A stretch of 62,017 nucleotides of DNA from Nitrospira lenta (GTDB taxonomy: Bacteria > Nitrospirota > Nitrospiria > Nitrospirales > Nitrospiraceae). The notes under the pieces were generated by a model, which made no database searches, had not been told where the DNA came from, and saw only the letters and a program-made list of their open reading frames with translations. The position numbers were made by a program, and so were the translations under genes. Position 1 is the first letter of the stretch, and the number at the start of each line of letters is the position of its first letter. Positions 44,238 to 52,254 of this stretch are shown piece by piece. The stretch spans positions 1-62,017 of the forward strand of contig CAMDPZ010000004.1 of NCBI GenBank assembly GCA_945905765.1, read 5' to 3'.

Positions 44238-44422
44238 AGGGTAAAGGACTCCCGCACCTTTCCTCCGCGAAACCCGCTGTCGATCACTTTATGAAAGAAT
44301 CGGAGCAGGTCGGCAAGGTCAATCCAGAATCCGCAATTCAAACAACGGGCATAGAGACGCCGGTTGACCAGCGTATAGTGACGCTCGACCATCATGAAAC
44401 CTTTGCATTTCAAACAGTCCAT
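44234..44422 (-). CDS. 62-residue zinc-ribbon protein
   Basis: MDCLKCKGFMMVERH and, after 13 residues, ARCLNCGFWIDLADLL: two CxxC knuckles of a minimal zinc ribbon. It shares CxKC[RK]GxM[LM]xER...CLNCG with the 50-residue protein at 15680-15832. Its stop overlaps the start of the DD-carboxypeptidase gene. Function unknown; a regulatory or chaperone-like role is only a guess. Confidence 0.7.
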   Translation of the reverse strand: MDCLKCKGFMMVERHYTLVNRRLYARCLNCGFWIDLADLLRFFHKVIDSGFRGGKVRESFTL

Positions 44423-44450
44423 CGGCGCGCCCTAGTTCAGTCGTCGGTCT

Positions 44451-44729
44451 CTACCGAAGTCGTTTCATCACCAGCGCCAAGCAGCCGGCCAGCAAGCCTC
44501 CGCCGAAAATCGTCGTGCCGAACGAGAGGTAGGGGCTCGCCCCGTTCCCGGGAGCGGCTCCATCAAGCAGGTCTCGCACTCCTCCCTGAACCATCAGGAT
44601 AGACAGTGTGAGCAGCGCACCGATAGCAAACCACCACCCAAAGGATCTCACTGATATCCTCAACCCGAGCACGAATAGGCATGAAATTGCACTATTGGGC
44701 ACTCTAGCCGAGGGTCGATGGGCTGTCAA
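44451..44729 (-). CDS. small membrane protein
   Basis: 92 residues with two hydrophobic segments (SFGWWFAIGALLTLSILMV and TTIFGGGLLAGCLALVMK). The Met at 44729 is the longest start; a shorter one is possible near the first helix. I do not recognise it. It may head the run with the zinc ribbon and carboxypeptidase genes. Confidence 0.45.
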   Translation of the reverse strand: MTAHRPSARVPNSAISCLFVLGLRISVRSFGWWFAIGALLTLSILMVQGGVRDLLDGAAPGNGASPYLSFGTTIFGGGLLAGCLALVMKRLR

Positions 44730-44780
44730 GCGGACGGCCCTTTGCCGTCACATCCGTCATCGGCAGAGTTGGAACAAACC

Positions 44781-45977
44781 TTACTGCCGGTCCGCAACGG
44801 GAGCGGTCGCCGCCTTCAAACCTCGATGCAAAAAAATGGAGACGCTGCCATTGCCGTTGTCCGCCGTCACAAGCCCCGGCTCTTCCTCTTCCTTCGTCGT
44901 GACGCGAAACGTCGCGAGGGCAAAGGGGCCCGGCTTCGTCCCGTAATTTTTTGGCGGATATTCGAAGGTTCCATCGCCCCGGCCGAAGAGAATCGACAGA
45001 TCGTTCGACTGGAGATTGACGATGGCGACGTCGATGCGATGATCGCCGTTGAAGTCGCGGGCCAGCCCGAAGTTCGGCCCTGCATCGGCGCCGGAATCAT
45101 GGCCGGGCAGGAACGTCCCATTCCCGTTACCGAGAAAAGTTGTGAAGCTGTCCTTCTCCCCGTTGATCACCAGCAGATCGTGGATCCGGTCATTATTGAA
45201 ATCGGCAAAGCTGACCCCGAGCGGACGCTTGTCCGTCCGATAGTCGGTGGGAAGACGAAAGGTCCCGTCTCCGTTCCCGGCCCAAATGGACACGGCGTTC
45301 GACATCGGCCCCCCGTTCGTCACAGCCAGGTCGATCGTCCCGTCGCCATTCAAGTCTGCCAACGCGATAGATGTCGGGGTATCGCCATATTCATACTGCG
45401 CCCCGGGGGTAAAGTCACCGGTGCCGGCCCCCAGGAAGACTTTGATCTTGTCGTTCCGCAATGCGACCACGAGGTCCGGCGCATGATCGCCGTTGAGGTC
45501 GGCGCTAGCGATGGCAATAGGAGTCCGATGGACCGGATAGCGTGGCCCCTCTTCGAACTTCCCGTCGACGCGACCGAGAAGGACCGACACTTCGTCGCCA
45601 CCTGAACAGGCCAGCGCCACATCGGGATAGGCATCGCGGTTGAACAGTCCCAGCGCAAGCGAGCGGGGCTCCTTACAGACATTCAGTTGGACTTGATCGC
45701 GGAAGGTGCCGTCACCGTTGCCCAGGAGAATCGAAAGCGTATTGCTGCCGATGTTGGTCGTCAGCAAATCGGTCAGCCCGTCTTGATTGACATCCGTCGT
45801 GGTCACGGTGGTCGGGCTCTTGCCGACTTTGTAGCTGGCAAAGTAATAGAAGAGATCAGGCGGGGTATAGGGATCCTGCTTGCTACAGCCACTGACGATA
45901 AAGAAAACAAGACCAATCGCTACGACCGCCAGATTCCAGCGCCGGCGCTCGTTATAACCGTCGCCCCTTCTGTTCAC
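44781..45977 (-). CDS. FG-GAP/VCBS beta-propeller lipoprotein
   Basis: 398 residues from a GTG at 45977 that follows GAGGAG; longer open extension upstream to 46283 lacks a ribosome site and would bury the signal. Signal peptide with lipobox FFIVSGC (Cys about residue 31). Six clear FG-GAP repeats with calcium-loop motifs (DVNQDGLTDLL, DLNGDHAPDLV, DLNGDGTIDLA, DFNNDRIHDLL, DFNGDHRIDVA and the variant LFNRDAYPDVA) each followed by GNGDGTF-like turns, plus a degenerate seventh, which suits a seven-bladed propeller on the cell surface or in the periplasm. Probably binding rather than catalysis. Confidence 0.85.
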   Translation of the reverse strand: MNRRGDGYNERRRWNLAVVAIGLVFFIVSGCSKQDPYTPPDLFYYFASYKVGKSPTTVTTTDVNQDGLTDLLTTNIGSNTLSILLGNGDGTFRDQVQLNVCKEPRSLALGLFNRDAYPDVALACSGGDEVSVLLGRVDGKFEEGPRYPVHRTPIAIASADLNGDHAPDLVVALRNDKIKVFLGAGTGDFTPGAQYEYGDTPTSIALADLNGDGTIDLAVTNGGPMSNAVSIWAGNGDGTFRLPTDYRTDKRPLGVSFADFNNDRIHDLLVINGEKDSFTTFLGNGNGTFLPGHDSGADAGPNFGLARDFNGDHRIDVAIVNLQSNDLSILFGRGDGTFEYPPKNYGTKPGPFALATFRVTTKEEEEPGLVTADNGNGSVSIFLHRGLKAATAPVADRQ

Positions 45978-46165
45978 AGAGGACTCCTCACGTAGGGAAC
46001 CGGCGACAGGGAGACACCTCTCCATACCTGTGCCCTTCACAGGCCGTCTCATTGAAGCAAGCCGCGCCAGTATACAGACCAGCGCTTTCTCCTGGCAATC
46101 AATCCACCCTGCAGCAATCCACGCCAAACCGCAGTTTCCCCAGTCCTGACTGGCGTAGCAAGGCT

Positions 46166-46195
46166 TTGAAAACGGCGTTGGGTTTGGGATATACT
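46166..46195 (+). promoter_or_regulatory. predicted sigma-70 promoter
   Basis: TTGAAA (46166-46171) and TATACT (46190-46195), spacer 18, ahead of AAGGAGG and the ATG at 46218. Confidence 0.5.
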
Positions 46196-46217
46196 GTTTT
46201 CTTGGCAAGGAGGACCC

Positions 46218-46538
46218 ATGAGCAAGATGATGAAAATTGATCTGTCGATGTATGGAATCGCCGAGATACTGCATTGGTGCCACGACCGCAATAAGGGTCG
46301 CATCCCCGGTGTGGACACGGCAGGATTCGAGAAGATGAAGGCGCTCTTGGCTGAGAAGCCCCAGTCAGGAGATTATTTCGCCCTCGATCAGTTCTGGAAG
46401 ACGAGAGTCCTCCTGGAACTGACCGAAGAAGAAGTCGCAACGATCGATCGCTGTCTCTACGATATCCCCAACTTGGACAGCGAACCGCTCCCGCAAATCC
46501 GTCATAAGTTCTGGCCGCAACAAGCAGCGGCAGTCTAG
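46218..46538 (+). CDS. hypothetical protein, 106 residues
   Basis: Small helical soluble protein: MMKIDLSMYGIAEILHWCHD, FEKMKALLAEKPQSGDYF, LELTEEEVATIDRCLYDIPN. The AAGGAGG site 4 bases before the ATG and a promoter upstream make it a sure gene, but I know no family. Divergent from the propeller lipoprotein; followed by a hairpin. Confidence 0.7.
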   Translation: MSKMMKIDLSMYGIAEILHWCHDRNKGRIPGVDTAGFEKMKALLAEKPQSGDYFALDQFWKTRVLLELTEEEVATIDRCLYDIPNLDSEPLPQIRHKFWPQQAAAV

Positions 46539-46542
46539 CTCA

Positions 46543-46571
46543 GAGAGGGGCCGTCTACGACGGCCCCTCTC
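46543..46571 (+). terminator. 13-bp perfect hairpin
   Basis: GAGAGGGGCCGTC and GACGGCCCCTCTC around a TAC loop, 5 bases after the stop of the 106-residue gene. No U-run follows (CGCCTCAAT). Confidence 0.55.
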
Positions 46572-46656
46572 CGCCTCAATAGCAATCAACCCAGCCTGTC
46601 CCTCTACAACGTGGCCAAGAACTGCGCGAGTAATCCGTTGCGTGTTAGTGCGAACT

Positions 46657-46785
46657 GGCAGGATGCTGAAAAAGGCCGCCCAGCAAGGCCGCAGCCGATG
46701 GAAACACCGGAGGCGTAGCCCCTGGCTACGTTGAGGATGCTTTCGAGGCGAGAACGAAGCTGGCGGCCTTTTTCGGCATCCTGCC
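46657..46785. repeat. 129-bp inverted-repeat element
   Basis: The 24-base left arm (46657-46680, beginning GGCAGGATGCTG) and right arm (46762-46785, beginning GGCGGCCTTTTTCGG) are inverted copies with one mismatch. The centre has its own hairpin, CGTAGCC/GGCTACG around CCT. No open frame inside. Half of the same arm occurs at 14031-14057. The layout suits a MITE-like or REP-like element. It ends 2 bases before the stop of the PCP_red gene. Confidence 0.7.
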
Positions 46786-46786
46786 G

Positions 46787-47788
46787 CTAGAGCGACCCTT
46801 CGCCCTTGAGATACCGGCGAAAACGTCCCATCAAATCGGCGCCGAGCGTCCCACCTTCCGGCTTCTTCACGTCCGGATCGGCAAAATGCCCACGGATTTC
46901 CTGAAGGCGTTTTTCCGCCTGATCATTCCCCTGCAGGCGCTTGGTCTTTTCCAGCGCCGTATCGAAGGCCTCAAACGTCAGCTCGTTGTATCCGAACGAG
47001 CGAATCCGTTTGACCGCTTTCATCATGGCCTGATTCCGGAAACCCGTCAGATGCTCCGAATCGATCTCTTTAAGCCCGAGCTTCCGAGCCCGCCGCTCGG
47101 CGGCCTTGCGGATTCCGCTGCGCACGAAGTCCGGAGACGTCTGCAGCCGCTTCCAAGCCTCATCGGTCCAAGCAACTCGCTCCAGGGGCGCGGCCCATAG
47201 CTGTAATAATGTCGACTCGTCGATCTTCGTCACGCCCTTCTCTCTCGCCAAATCTTCCGTGTCCCGCTTCAGCATGTCCGTGACGAACTCCACGGCGATC
47301 GGCGGCGACTCTTTCAACTTCTCGTGCAGCTGAGCCAAGGCCCCCTCGCTCCACTCTAAGGGAGGCGCCGAAGCCTCGCGGAGATCGCCCAGCGCTTCTA
47401 CTTTTTCGAAGAGCTCGACGTTCACCTCGAGATGCCCTCGCTCCTTCGCGATCTCTTCGGCGATCTGCTTGGTCATGCTGCGCATGAATTCCGGAACCGT
47501 GCTCAACCGTTCCTTGGCGGAGGCCGTCCAGGGAAGATGCCCTTGCGCCATCTGTTCAGCCGCATCCGCCATGCCGGCTTCGCCGCCCATCCCACCCATC
47601 ATTTGCCCCTTGAACTGATCAAGAAGCTCCCCCGTAATTTCCGCGTAGCCGAGCTCTCTGGCTTTCTTCTCGGCCAGGCGTCGAACCATGCCACGCAGGA
47701 ACAGTGGTGCCCGCTCAAGACGTTTGGAGGCCTCGTCCGTCCAACGGACATCTATTCCGACCGCATCGTGGGAGTCTGGTGAGTTCAT
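46787..47788 (-). CDS. four-repeat PCP_red (protochlorophyllide reductase 57 kDa-type) protein
   Basis: 333 residues made of four related helical units. Each begins W/S-x-(D/E)-x-A and continues with L-x-x-x-P-x-F-x-R-x-x-x-(R/K)-x-x-A-E: DEASKRLERAPLFLRGMVRR, ASAKERLSTVPEFMRSMTKQ, SEGALAQLHEKLKESPP and TDEAWKRLQTSPDFVRSGIR. This is the small domain found at the end of BchB/ChlB. No chlorophyll genes are in the window. A further helical stretch, SFGYNELTFEAFDTALEK, ends it. Last gene of the pheA-ihf run, 13 bases after ihf. Confidence 0.8.
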   Translation of the reverse strand: MNSPDSHDAVGIDVRWTDEASKRLERAPLFLRGMVRRLAEKKARELGYAEITGELLDQFKGQMMGGMGGEAGMADAAEQMAQGHLPWTASAKERLSTVPEFMRSMTKQIAEEIAKERGHLEVNVELFEKVEALGDLREASAPPLEWSEGALAQLHEKLKESPPIAVEFVTDMLKRDTEDLAREKGVTKIDESTLLQLWAAPLERVAWTDEAWKRLQTSPDFVRSGIRKAAERRARKLGLKEIDSEHLTGFRNQAMMKAVKRIRSFGYNELTFEAFDTALEKTKRLQGNDQAEKRLQEIRGHFADPDVKKPEGGTLGADLMGRFRRYLKGEGSL

Positions 47789-47801
47789 GATCCGCTTCCT
47801 G

Positions 47802-48083
47802 TTATGACTGGTTCAGGAGTTCTTTCAATTCTTTGCCGGCCTTGAAAAACGGCACCTTCTTGGCTGGCACCGCCACGGTCGCGCCGGTCTTGGGGTTCCG
47901 ACCCTCTTTCATCCGGCGAGCCCGCAACCGAAAGCTGCCGAACCCTCGAATCTCCGTCTTGTCGCCGTTCTTCAGCGAGTCCCGCACACAGTCGAAGATC
48001 GTATTGACGACGACTTCCGCCTGTCGCTTCGTCAAGGTCGTCACCTGTTCGGATACACGCTCGATGATCTGGGCCTTCGTCAT
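47802..48083 (-). CDS. ihfB: HU/IHF family DNA-binding protein
   Basis: 93 residues. MTKAQIIERVSEQVTTLTKRQ, IRGFGSFRLRARRMKEGRNP and the DNA-binding arm NPKTGATVAVPAKKVPFF match IHF beta/HU. Position after rpsA-sppA supports ihfB, which in many bacteria follows rpsA. HU or IHF alpha cannot be excluded without alignment. Confidence 0.85.
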   Translation of the reverse strand: MTKAQIIERVSEQVTTLTKRQAEVVVNTIFDCVRDSLKNGDKTEIRGFGSFRLRARRMKEGRNPKTGATVAVPAKKVPFFKAGKELKELLNQS

Positions 48084-48135
48084 AATGGGCTCCCCTTTCG
48101 TGGTGTGAATCGACTCACCAGCCGACCCGACCGCG

Positions 48136-49029
48136 CTAAAACGCCATAAGATACTTCAACCCGACCCCGGAATAAAAATCCAACTTGGGAAAGAGCACCG
48201 ACAGGCGCGACTCGATCAACTCTCTGATCGAAAATCGCCGGCGCGGCTCAATGACTTTCGGCTCTCCCTCGATACCGGCCACATCCGCCGCAAGCTGGAT
48301 GGCATCGTCCAAATCACCGAGTTCGTCTACCAGCTTCGACGCTTTGGCCTGACGACCCGTGAAAATTCTGCCGTCCGCCAAGGCCTGCACAACCGCCAGA
48401 TCGAGTCCGCGCCCCTCCGCCACCGCCTCGATGAACTGCTGATGGACATCGTCCATGACGGATTGGAGCAGCGCGCGCTCCTCGTCGCTCATCTTCCGGA
48501 GCGGCGACCCCACATCTTTATAGCGCCCGCTTTTAATCACGATGCCTTCGACCCCGATCTTCTTCAACAACCCTTCGACATTGGCCATCTCCATGATGAC
48601 CCCGATACTTCCCGTCAGGGTTCCTGAGTTGGCCATGATCCGATCAGTCGCCACCGCAATATAGTAGCCCCCGGACGCCGCCACCGTGCCCATGGAGGTA
48701 ATCACCGCCTTATTATGTTTGCTGCGAACCCGCTGCACCGCATCATGGATTTCCTGCGATGGCACGACTCCGCCGCCAGGGCTATCGATCCGCAAGACGA
48801 TCGCCTTCACGGAGGGATTCTCCGCAAACCGCTTCAGCTCGCTGATCGTAGCTTGCGCATCCAGGATGACCCCTTCGATGCGAATCACTCCCACCCGGTC
48901 CTCCATCGAAAAATCGAGGTCGGGGAAGAACAGATTCATCAGGAAGAGGAACCCCAGTCCGAGGCCGAGCGCCCAGAATACTTTGCGCAGGATGCCGCGC
49001 TTGGCCGGCTTATCTGTTTCAAGAACCAT
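48136..49029 (-). CDS. sppA: signal peptide peptidase SppA (short form)
   Basis: 297 residues. One N-terminal membrane segment (VFWALGLGLGFLFLMNLFF) and an S49 protease domain with IDSPGGGVVPSQEIHDAV, the catalytic Ser in GTVAASGGYYIAVA and catalytic Lys in IVIKSGRYKDVGSPLRKM. Cleaves remnant signal peptides in the membrane. Single-domain form as in Gram-positives and archaea. Follows rpsA after a 30-bp palindrome. Confidence 0.93.
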   Translation of the reverse strand: MVLETDKPAKRGILRKVFWALGLGLGFLFLMNLFFPDLDFSMEDRVGVIRIEGVILDAQATISELKRFAENPSVKAIVLRIDSPGGGVVPSQEIHDAVQRVRSKHNKAVITSMGTVAASGGYYIAVATDRIMANSGTLTGSIGVIMEMANVEGLLKKIGVEGIVIKSGRYKDVGSPLRKMSDEERALLQSVMDDVHQQFIEAVAEGRGLDLAVVQALADGRIFTGRQAKASKLVDELGDLDDAIQLAADVAGIEGEPKVIEPRRRFSIRELIESRLSVLFPKLDFYSGVGLKYLMAF

Positions 49030-49049
49030 AATTTTTCTGTTCGCTCACA

Positions 49050-49079
49050 ATGCCGGGAGCGCCTAGGCGCTCCCGGCAT
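49050..49079. repeat. 30-bp perfect palindrome between rpsA and sppA
   Basis: Fifteen bases, ATGCCGGGAGCGCCT, followed directly by their exact reverse complement. It can fold into a strong hairpin in the rpsA-sppA transcript. It lies 24 bases after the rpsA stop. No U-run, so it may slow or process the message rather than end it. Confidence 0.65.
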
Positions 49080-49103
49080 ATACGGAAACCCGGTGACTCG
49101 GAC

Positions 49104-50819
49104 CTACTTCTCGTCCTCGGCTGAGCCACGCTTCCGGCTCTGCTTCGCCGCGCGCCCCAAGCTCTGGTCCAACGTGCCTTGGGTGGAATGGTATTCATCC
49201 ACCTGCCGGCGATCGCTATCCGACTGGTGATCGCGCAGGCTGAGCGCGATCTTCCGCTCTTCACGATCCACCTTGATGATCTTGGCCGTCACTTCATCGC
49301 CCAGCTTGAACTTCTCTTCCAGCTTGGCTTGCGGATCGAGACCCGCCTCGCTGATATGAATCAAGCCTTCGACGCCTCCATCCAACTCGACGAAGATGCC
49401 GAAATCGGCGATCTTGCTAACCTTCCCGACCGCCACATCCCCGACACCGTACCGGTTCGGGATCTCGGCGTCCCAGGGATCGCTCCCCAGCTGCTTATAC
49501 CCGAGCGACAACCGCTCCTTTTCCTTGTCGATCCGCAGAACCACGGCTTCGACCTTCTGGCCCTTCTTGAAGAGCTCGGAGGGATGCTTGATGTGCTTCG
49601 TCCAGGACATGTCGGAAATATGGATCAATCCATCGATGCCCTCTTCGAGTCCGACGAACGCGCCGAAGTCTGTGAGGCTCTTCACCTTCCCTTCGATGCG
49701 CGTGCCGATGGCATACTTGCCTTCCACCATATCCCAGGGGTTCGGCGCAGTCTGCTTCATGCCGAGCGAGATCTTCCTGCTGCCAGGATCCACGTTCAAC
49801 ACCGCCGCTTCGACCTGATCGCCGATGGAGACGACGCGCGACGGATGGCGCACTTCGTGCGTCCAAGACATCTCGGAGACATGGACCAATCCCTCGACGC
49901 CCGGTTCGAGTTCGATGAAGGCTCCGTAATCGGTCAAGCTCACGACACGGCCGCGAACACGGGTGCCGATCGCGTACTTGCCGGCCACGCCGCTCCATGG
50001 ATCCGCGCTCTTCTGCTTCAAGCCCAGTGAAATACGTCCGGTCTCGCGATCGTACTTGAGGACGCTGACTTCCACCTTATCGCCAATGTTGAACATTTCC
50101 GACGGATGACCGACACGGCCCCAGGACATGTCCGTGATATGGAGCAGTCCGTCGATGCCGCCGAGGTCGATGAAGGCCCCGTAATCCGTGATGTTCTTCA
50201 CCACGCCTTGAATCAACTGCCCTTCCTTCAACGTGGAGAGGGTGTTCTTCCGCTTCGAATCTCTCGTCTCTTCCAGCAACACGCGCCGTGAAACGACGAC
50301 GTTGCCGCGGCGATGATTGATCTTGATGATCTTGAGGGGGAAGGTGCGCCCGACCAACCCGTCGAGATCCCGCACCGGATGGAGGTCGATCTGCGAGCCA
50401 GGCAAAAACGCCTTCACGCCGATGTCCACCATCATGCCGCCCTTGATGCGCGCCACGATCTTGCCGTCGATGCTCTTTTCTTCATTGAAGAGCTTCTCCA
50501 GCTCTTCCCAAATCTTCATCTTGTCGGCTTTTTCTTTCGACAAAACCAGATTGCCGTCCGCGTCTTCGCATTCCTCGATGTAGACTTTGATCGGATCGCC
50601 CACCTTGAGGTTCTGGAGCTCCTCGGTGGAGAACTGATCGTTCGAGATCATGCCTTCGGACTTGTACCCGATATCGACGACGACCTTGTCTTTGCTCACG
50701 GCAACGACGCGGCCCTCCGTAATCGTGCCCTCTTCGAGGTTCTTGAAGGTCTCCTCGTACAGGGCCGCTAAGGCCGCTCGGTCTAACTGCTGGTCACTCG
50801 ATGGCGAAACCGTACTCAT
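49104..50819 (-). CDS. rpsA: 30S ribosomal protein S1
   Basis: 571 residues with six S1 domains of about 72-85 residues. Units three to six carry the strong RNA-binding pattern (VKNITDYGAFIDLGGIDGLLHITDMSWGR split as VKNITDYGAFIDLGG and GLLHITDMSW; LTDYGAFIELEPGVEGLVHV; LTDFGAFVGLEEGIDGLIHI; IADFGIFVELDGGVEGLIHI). The first two, with the N-terminus, bind the ribosome. It sits after plsC and cmk in the common cmk-rpsA-ihf order. Confidence 0.96.
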   Translation of the reverse strand: MSTVSPSSDQQLDRAALAALYEETFKNLEEGTITEGRVVAVSKDKVVVDIGYKSEGMISNDQFSTEELQNLKVGDPIKVYIEECEDADGNLVLSKEKADKMKIWEELEKLFNEEKSIDGKIVARIKGGMMVDIGVKAFLPGSQIDLHPVRDLDGLVGRTFPLKIIKINHRRGNVVVSRRVLLEETRDSKRKNTLSTLKEGQLIQGVVKNITDYGAFIDLGGIDGLLHITDMSWGRVGHPSEMFNIGDKVEVSVLKYDRETGRISLGLKQKSADPWSGVAGKYAIGTRVRGRVVSLTDYGAFIELEPGVEGLVHVSEMSWTHEVRHPSRVVSIGDQVEAAVLNVDPGSRKISLGMKQTAPNPWDMVEGKYAIGTRIEGKVKSLTDFGAFVGLEEGIDGLIHISDMSWTKHIKHPSELFKKGQKVEAVVLRIDKEKERLSLGYKQLGSDPWDAEIPNRYGVGDVAVGKVSKIADFGIFVELDGGVEGLIHISEAGLDPQAKLEEKFKLGDEVTAKIIKVDREERKIALSLRDHQSDSDRRQVDEYHSTQGTLDQSLGRAAKQSRKRGSAEDEK

Positions 50820-50878
50820 GGGTGAATCCTACCCTTCCGACAGGTGTCGGGTGCTGATGGTTAAAGAAACACCGACAT

Positions 50879-51535
50879 TCACTCAGCGTTGCGAATGCCG
50901 GCACTGGACTGCTGAACCGGAAACTCGACGGCACCTAAGGAGGCGATGCGCTCCATCACGGTGCGACTCACCTCCTGATAAAACTGCTTCCCTTCTCCGT
51001 GCTCCCCGTTCCGGGAAAACGTGAGGGGCTCGCCATACAACACGGTCACGGGACGAAAACGCGGCCACATGGTGCCCATCGGCAGCACCTCATAGGTGCC
51101 CTTGAGATAAGCCGGCACCACCGGGCAGCCGGTCTGCGCCACAATCACGCCGATCCCCGGCTTGGGAATTTGCAGCCTGCCGTCCTGACTGCGACTCCCC
51201 TCAGGAAAGATCACCACGATCTTTCCTGCCTTGATCAAACTGACTGCCTTGCCGAATGCGTCACGATCCAATCGACCGGTCCGCAAGGGGATCCATCCCA
51301 GCCATTGGCAGATCGCCTTGCCGCCGGGAACCGAAAAAAGATCGCTCCGCCCCAAATACCAGGCCCGCCTCCCTAGCCCGCAACCCAGGAACGGGATATC
51401 CAGATAACTGGCATGGTTCGCTGCCACGATGAACCCGCCGCTCTTGGGAACAGATCCCACGACCCGATAGCGGAAACACATTTTCCCGATGGCCAGGAAG
51501 AGAATCCGCAAAAACCCATAGATCGCTCCGCTCAC
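50879..51535 (-). CDS. plsC: 1-acyl-sn-glycerol-3-phosphate acyltransferase
   Basis: 218 residues. The acyltransferase motif NHASYLDIPFLG (HxxxxD), GRSDLFSVPGGKAI, FPEGSRSQDGRL and GTYEVLPMG are present. Adds the second acyl chain to make phosphatidic acid. GTG start at 51535 overlapping the cmk stop as GTGA. Found between cmk and rpsA, as in several phyla. Confidence 0.92.
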   Translation of the reverse strand: MSGAIYGFLRILFLAIGKMCFRYRVVGSVPKSGGFIVAANHASYLDIPFLGCGLGRRAWYLGRSDLFSVPGGKAICQWLGWIPLRTGRLDRDAFGKAVSLIKAGKIVVIFPEGSRSQDGRLQIPKPGIGVIVAQTGCPVVPAYLKGTYEVLPMGTMWPRFRPVTVLYGEPLTFSRNGEHGEGKQFYQEVSRTVMERIASLGAVEFPVQQSSAGIRNAE

Positions 51536-52254
51536 AACTTCGCCGCAATCACAGCCATCATCTGATCCACCACCTCGGTCGCGGATAAATTCGAGGTGTC
51601 GATATGTCTGGCATCCTCGGCAGGAACCAGCGGGGAGATCGCGCGGGAACGGTCCCTCGTATCGCGGCTCGCCAGATCGGCGTTCGTCTCTTCAAGCGCC
51701 CCGGAATGGCCCGCAATCACCAGTTCCCGATGCCGGCGCTGCGCCCGGACATTCGGATCCGCTTCGAGGAAAAATTTCACATCTGCGGAGGGAAACACTT
51801 TCGTGCCCATATCGCGCCCTTCCGCCACCACCGCTCCGCCCGCTCCAATCTGTCGCTGGATCGGCAACAGCCAGGCCCGCACTGCGGGAATAGCGGAGAC
51901 CACCGATGCGGCGGCCGACACACCGGGCGTTCTGAGCTCGCCGGTCACATCCTTGCGGTTCACCAAGACCGTAGCGGTTCCGTGATGCAGCGGCATCTCA
52001 ATCGAGAGACTGGGTAGCAACGCGGCAACCGCCACCTCGTCAGCCGGATCCAAGCCTGACTCAATCACCGCCCAGGCCGTCGCCCGGTAGAGGGCTCCCG
52101 TATCGAGATAGAGATAACCCAATCGAGCCGCCAGCGACTTGGCCGCCGTGCTCTTGCCGACACCGGCAGGGCCATCGATCGCCACGATCAACCGATTCGC
52201 TTGCTTTGTTTCCGTCACAGTTCCCACGTCGTGGCCCCGTATTATAGCTGTCAC
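51532..52254 (-). CDS. cmk: cytidylate kinase
   Basis: 240 residues from a GTG that overlaps the aroA stop (GTGA); a shorter start is possible because the domain begins at about residue 20. P-loop IAIDGPAGVGKSTAAKSLA (as VAIDGPAGVGKST), YLDTGALYRATA, VVAEGRDMGTKVFPSADVKFFL and the basic R-rich segment RSRAISPLV match CMP kinase. Confidence 0.95.
   Translation of the reverse strand: MTAIIRGHDVGTVTETKQANRLIVAIDGPAGVGKSTAAKSLAARLGYLYLDTGALYRATAWAVIESGLDPADEVAVAALLPSLSIEMPLHHGTATVLVNRKDVTGELRTPGVSAAASVVSAIPAVRAWLLPIQRQIGAGGAVVAEGRDMGTKVFPSADVKFFLEADPNVRAQRRHRELVIAGHSGALEETNADLASRDTRDRSRAISPLVPAEDARHIDTSNLSATEVVDQMMAVIAAKL

Noticed and set aside
43164-44294. 376-codon open frame antisense to the DD-carboxypeptidase gene
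   Set aside because: The opposite strand has all three active-site motifs of the enzyme in order; this frame is a shadow.
45978-46283. 102-residue N-terminal extension of the beta-propeller lipoprotein
   Set aside because: It would bury the lipoprotein signal, and the GTG at 45977 has a strong GAGGAG site.
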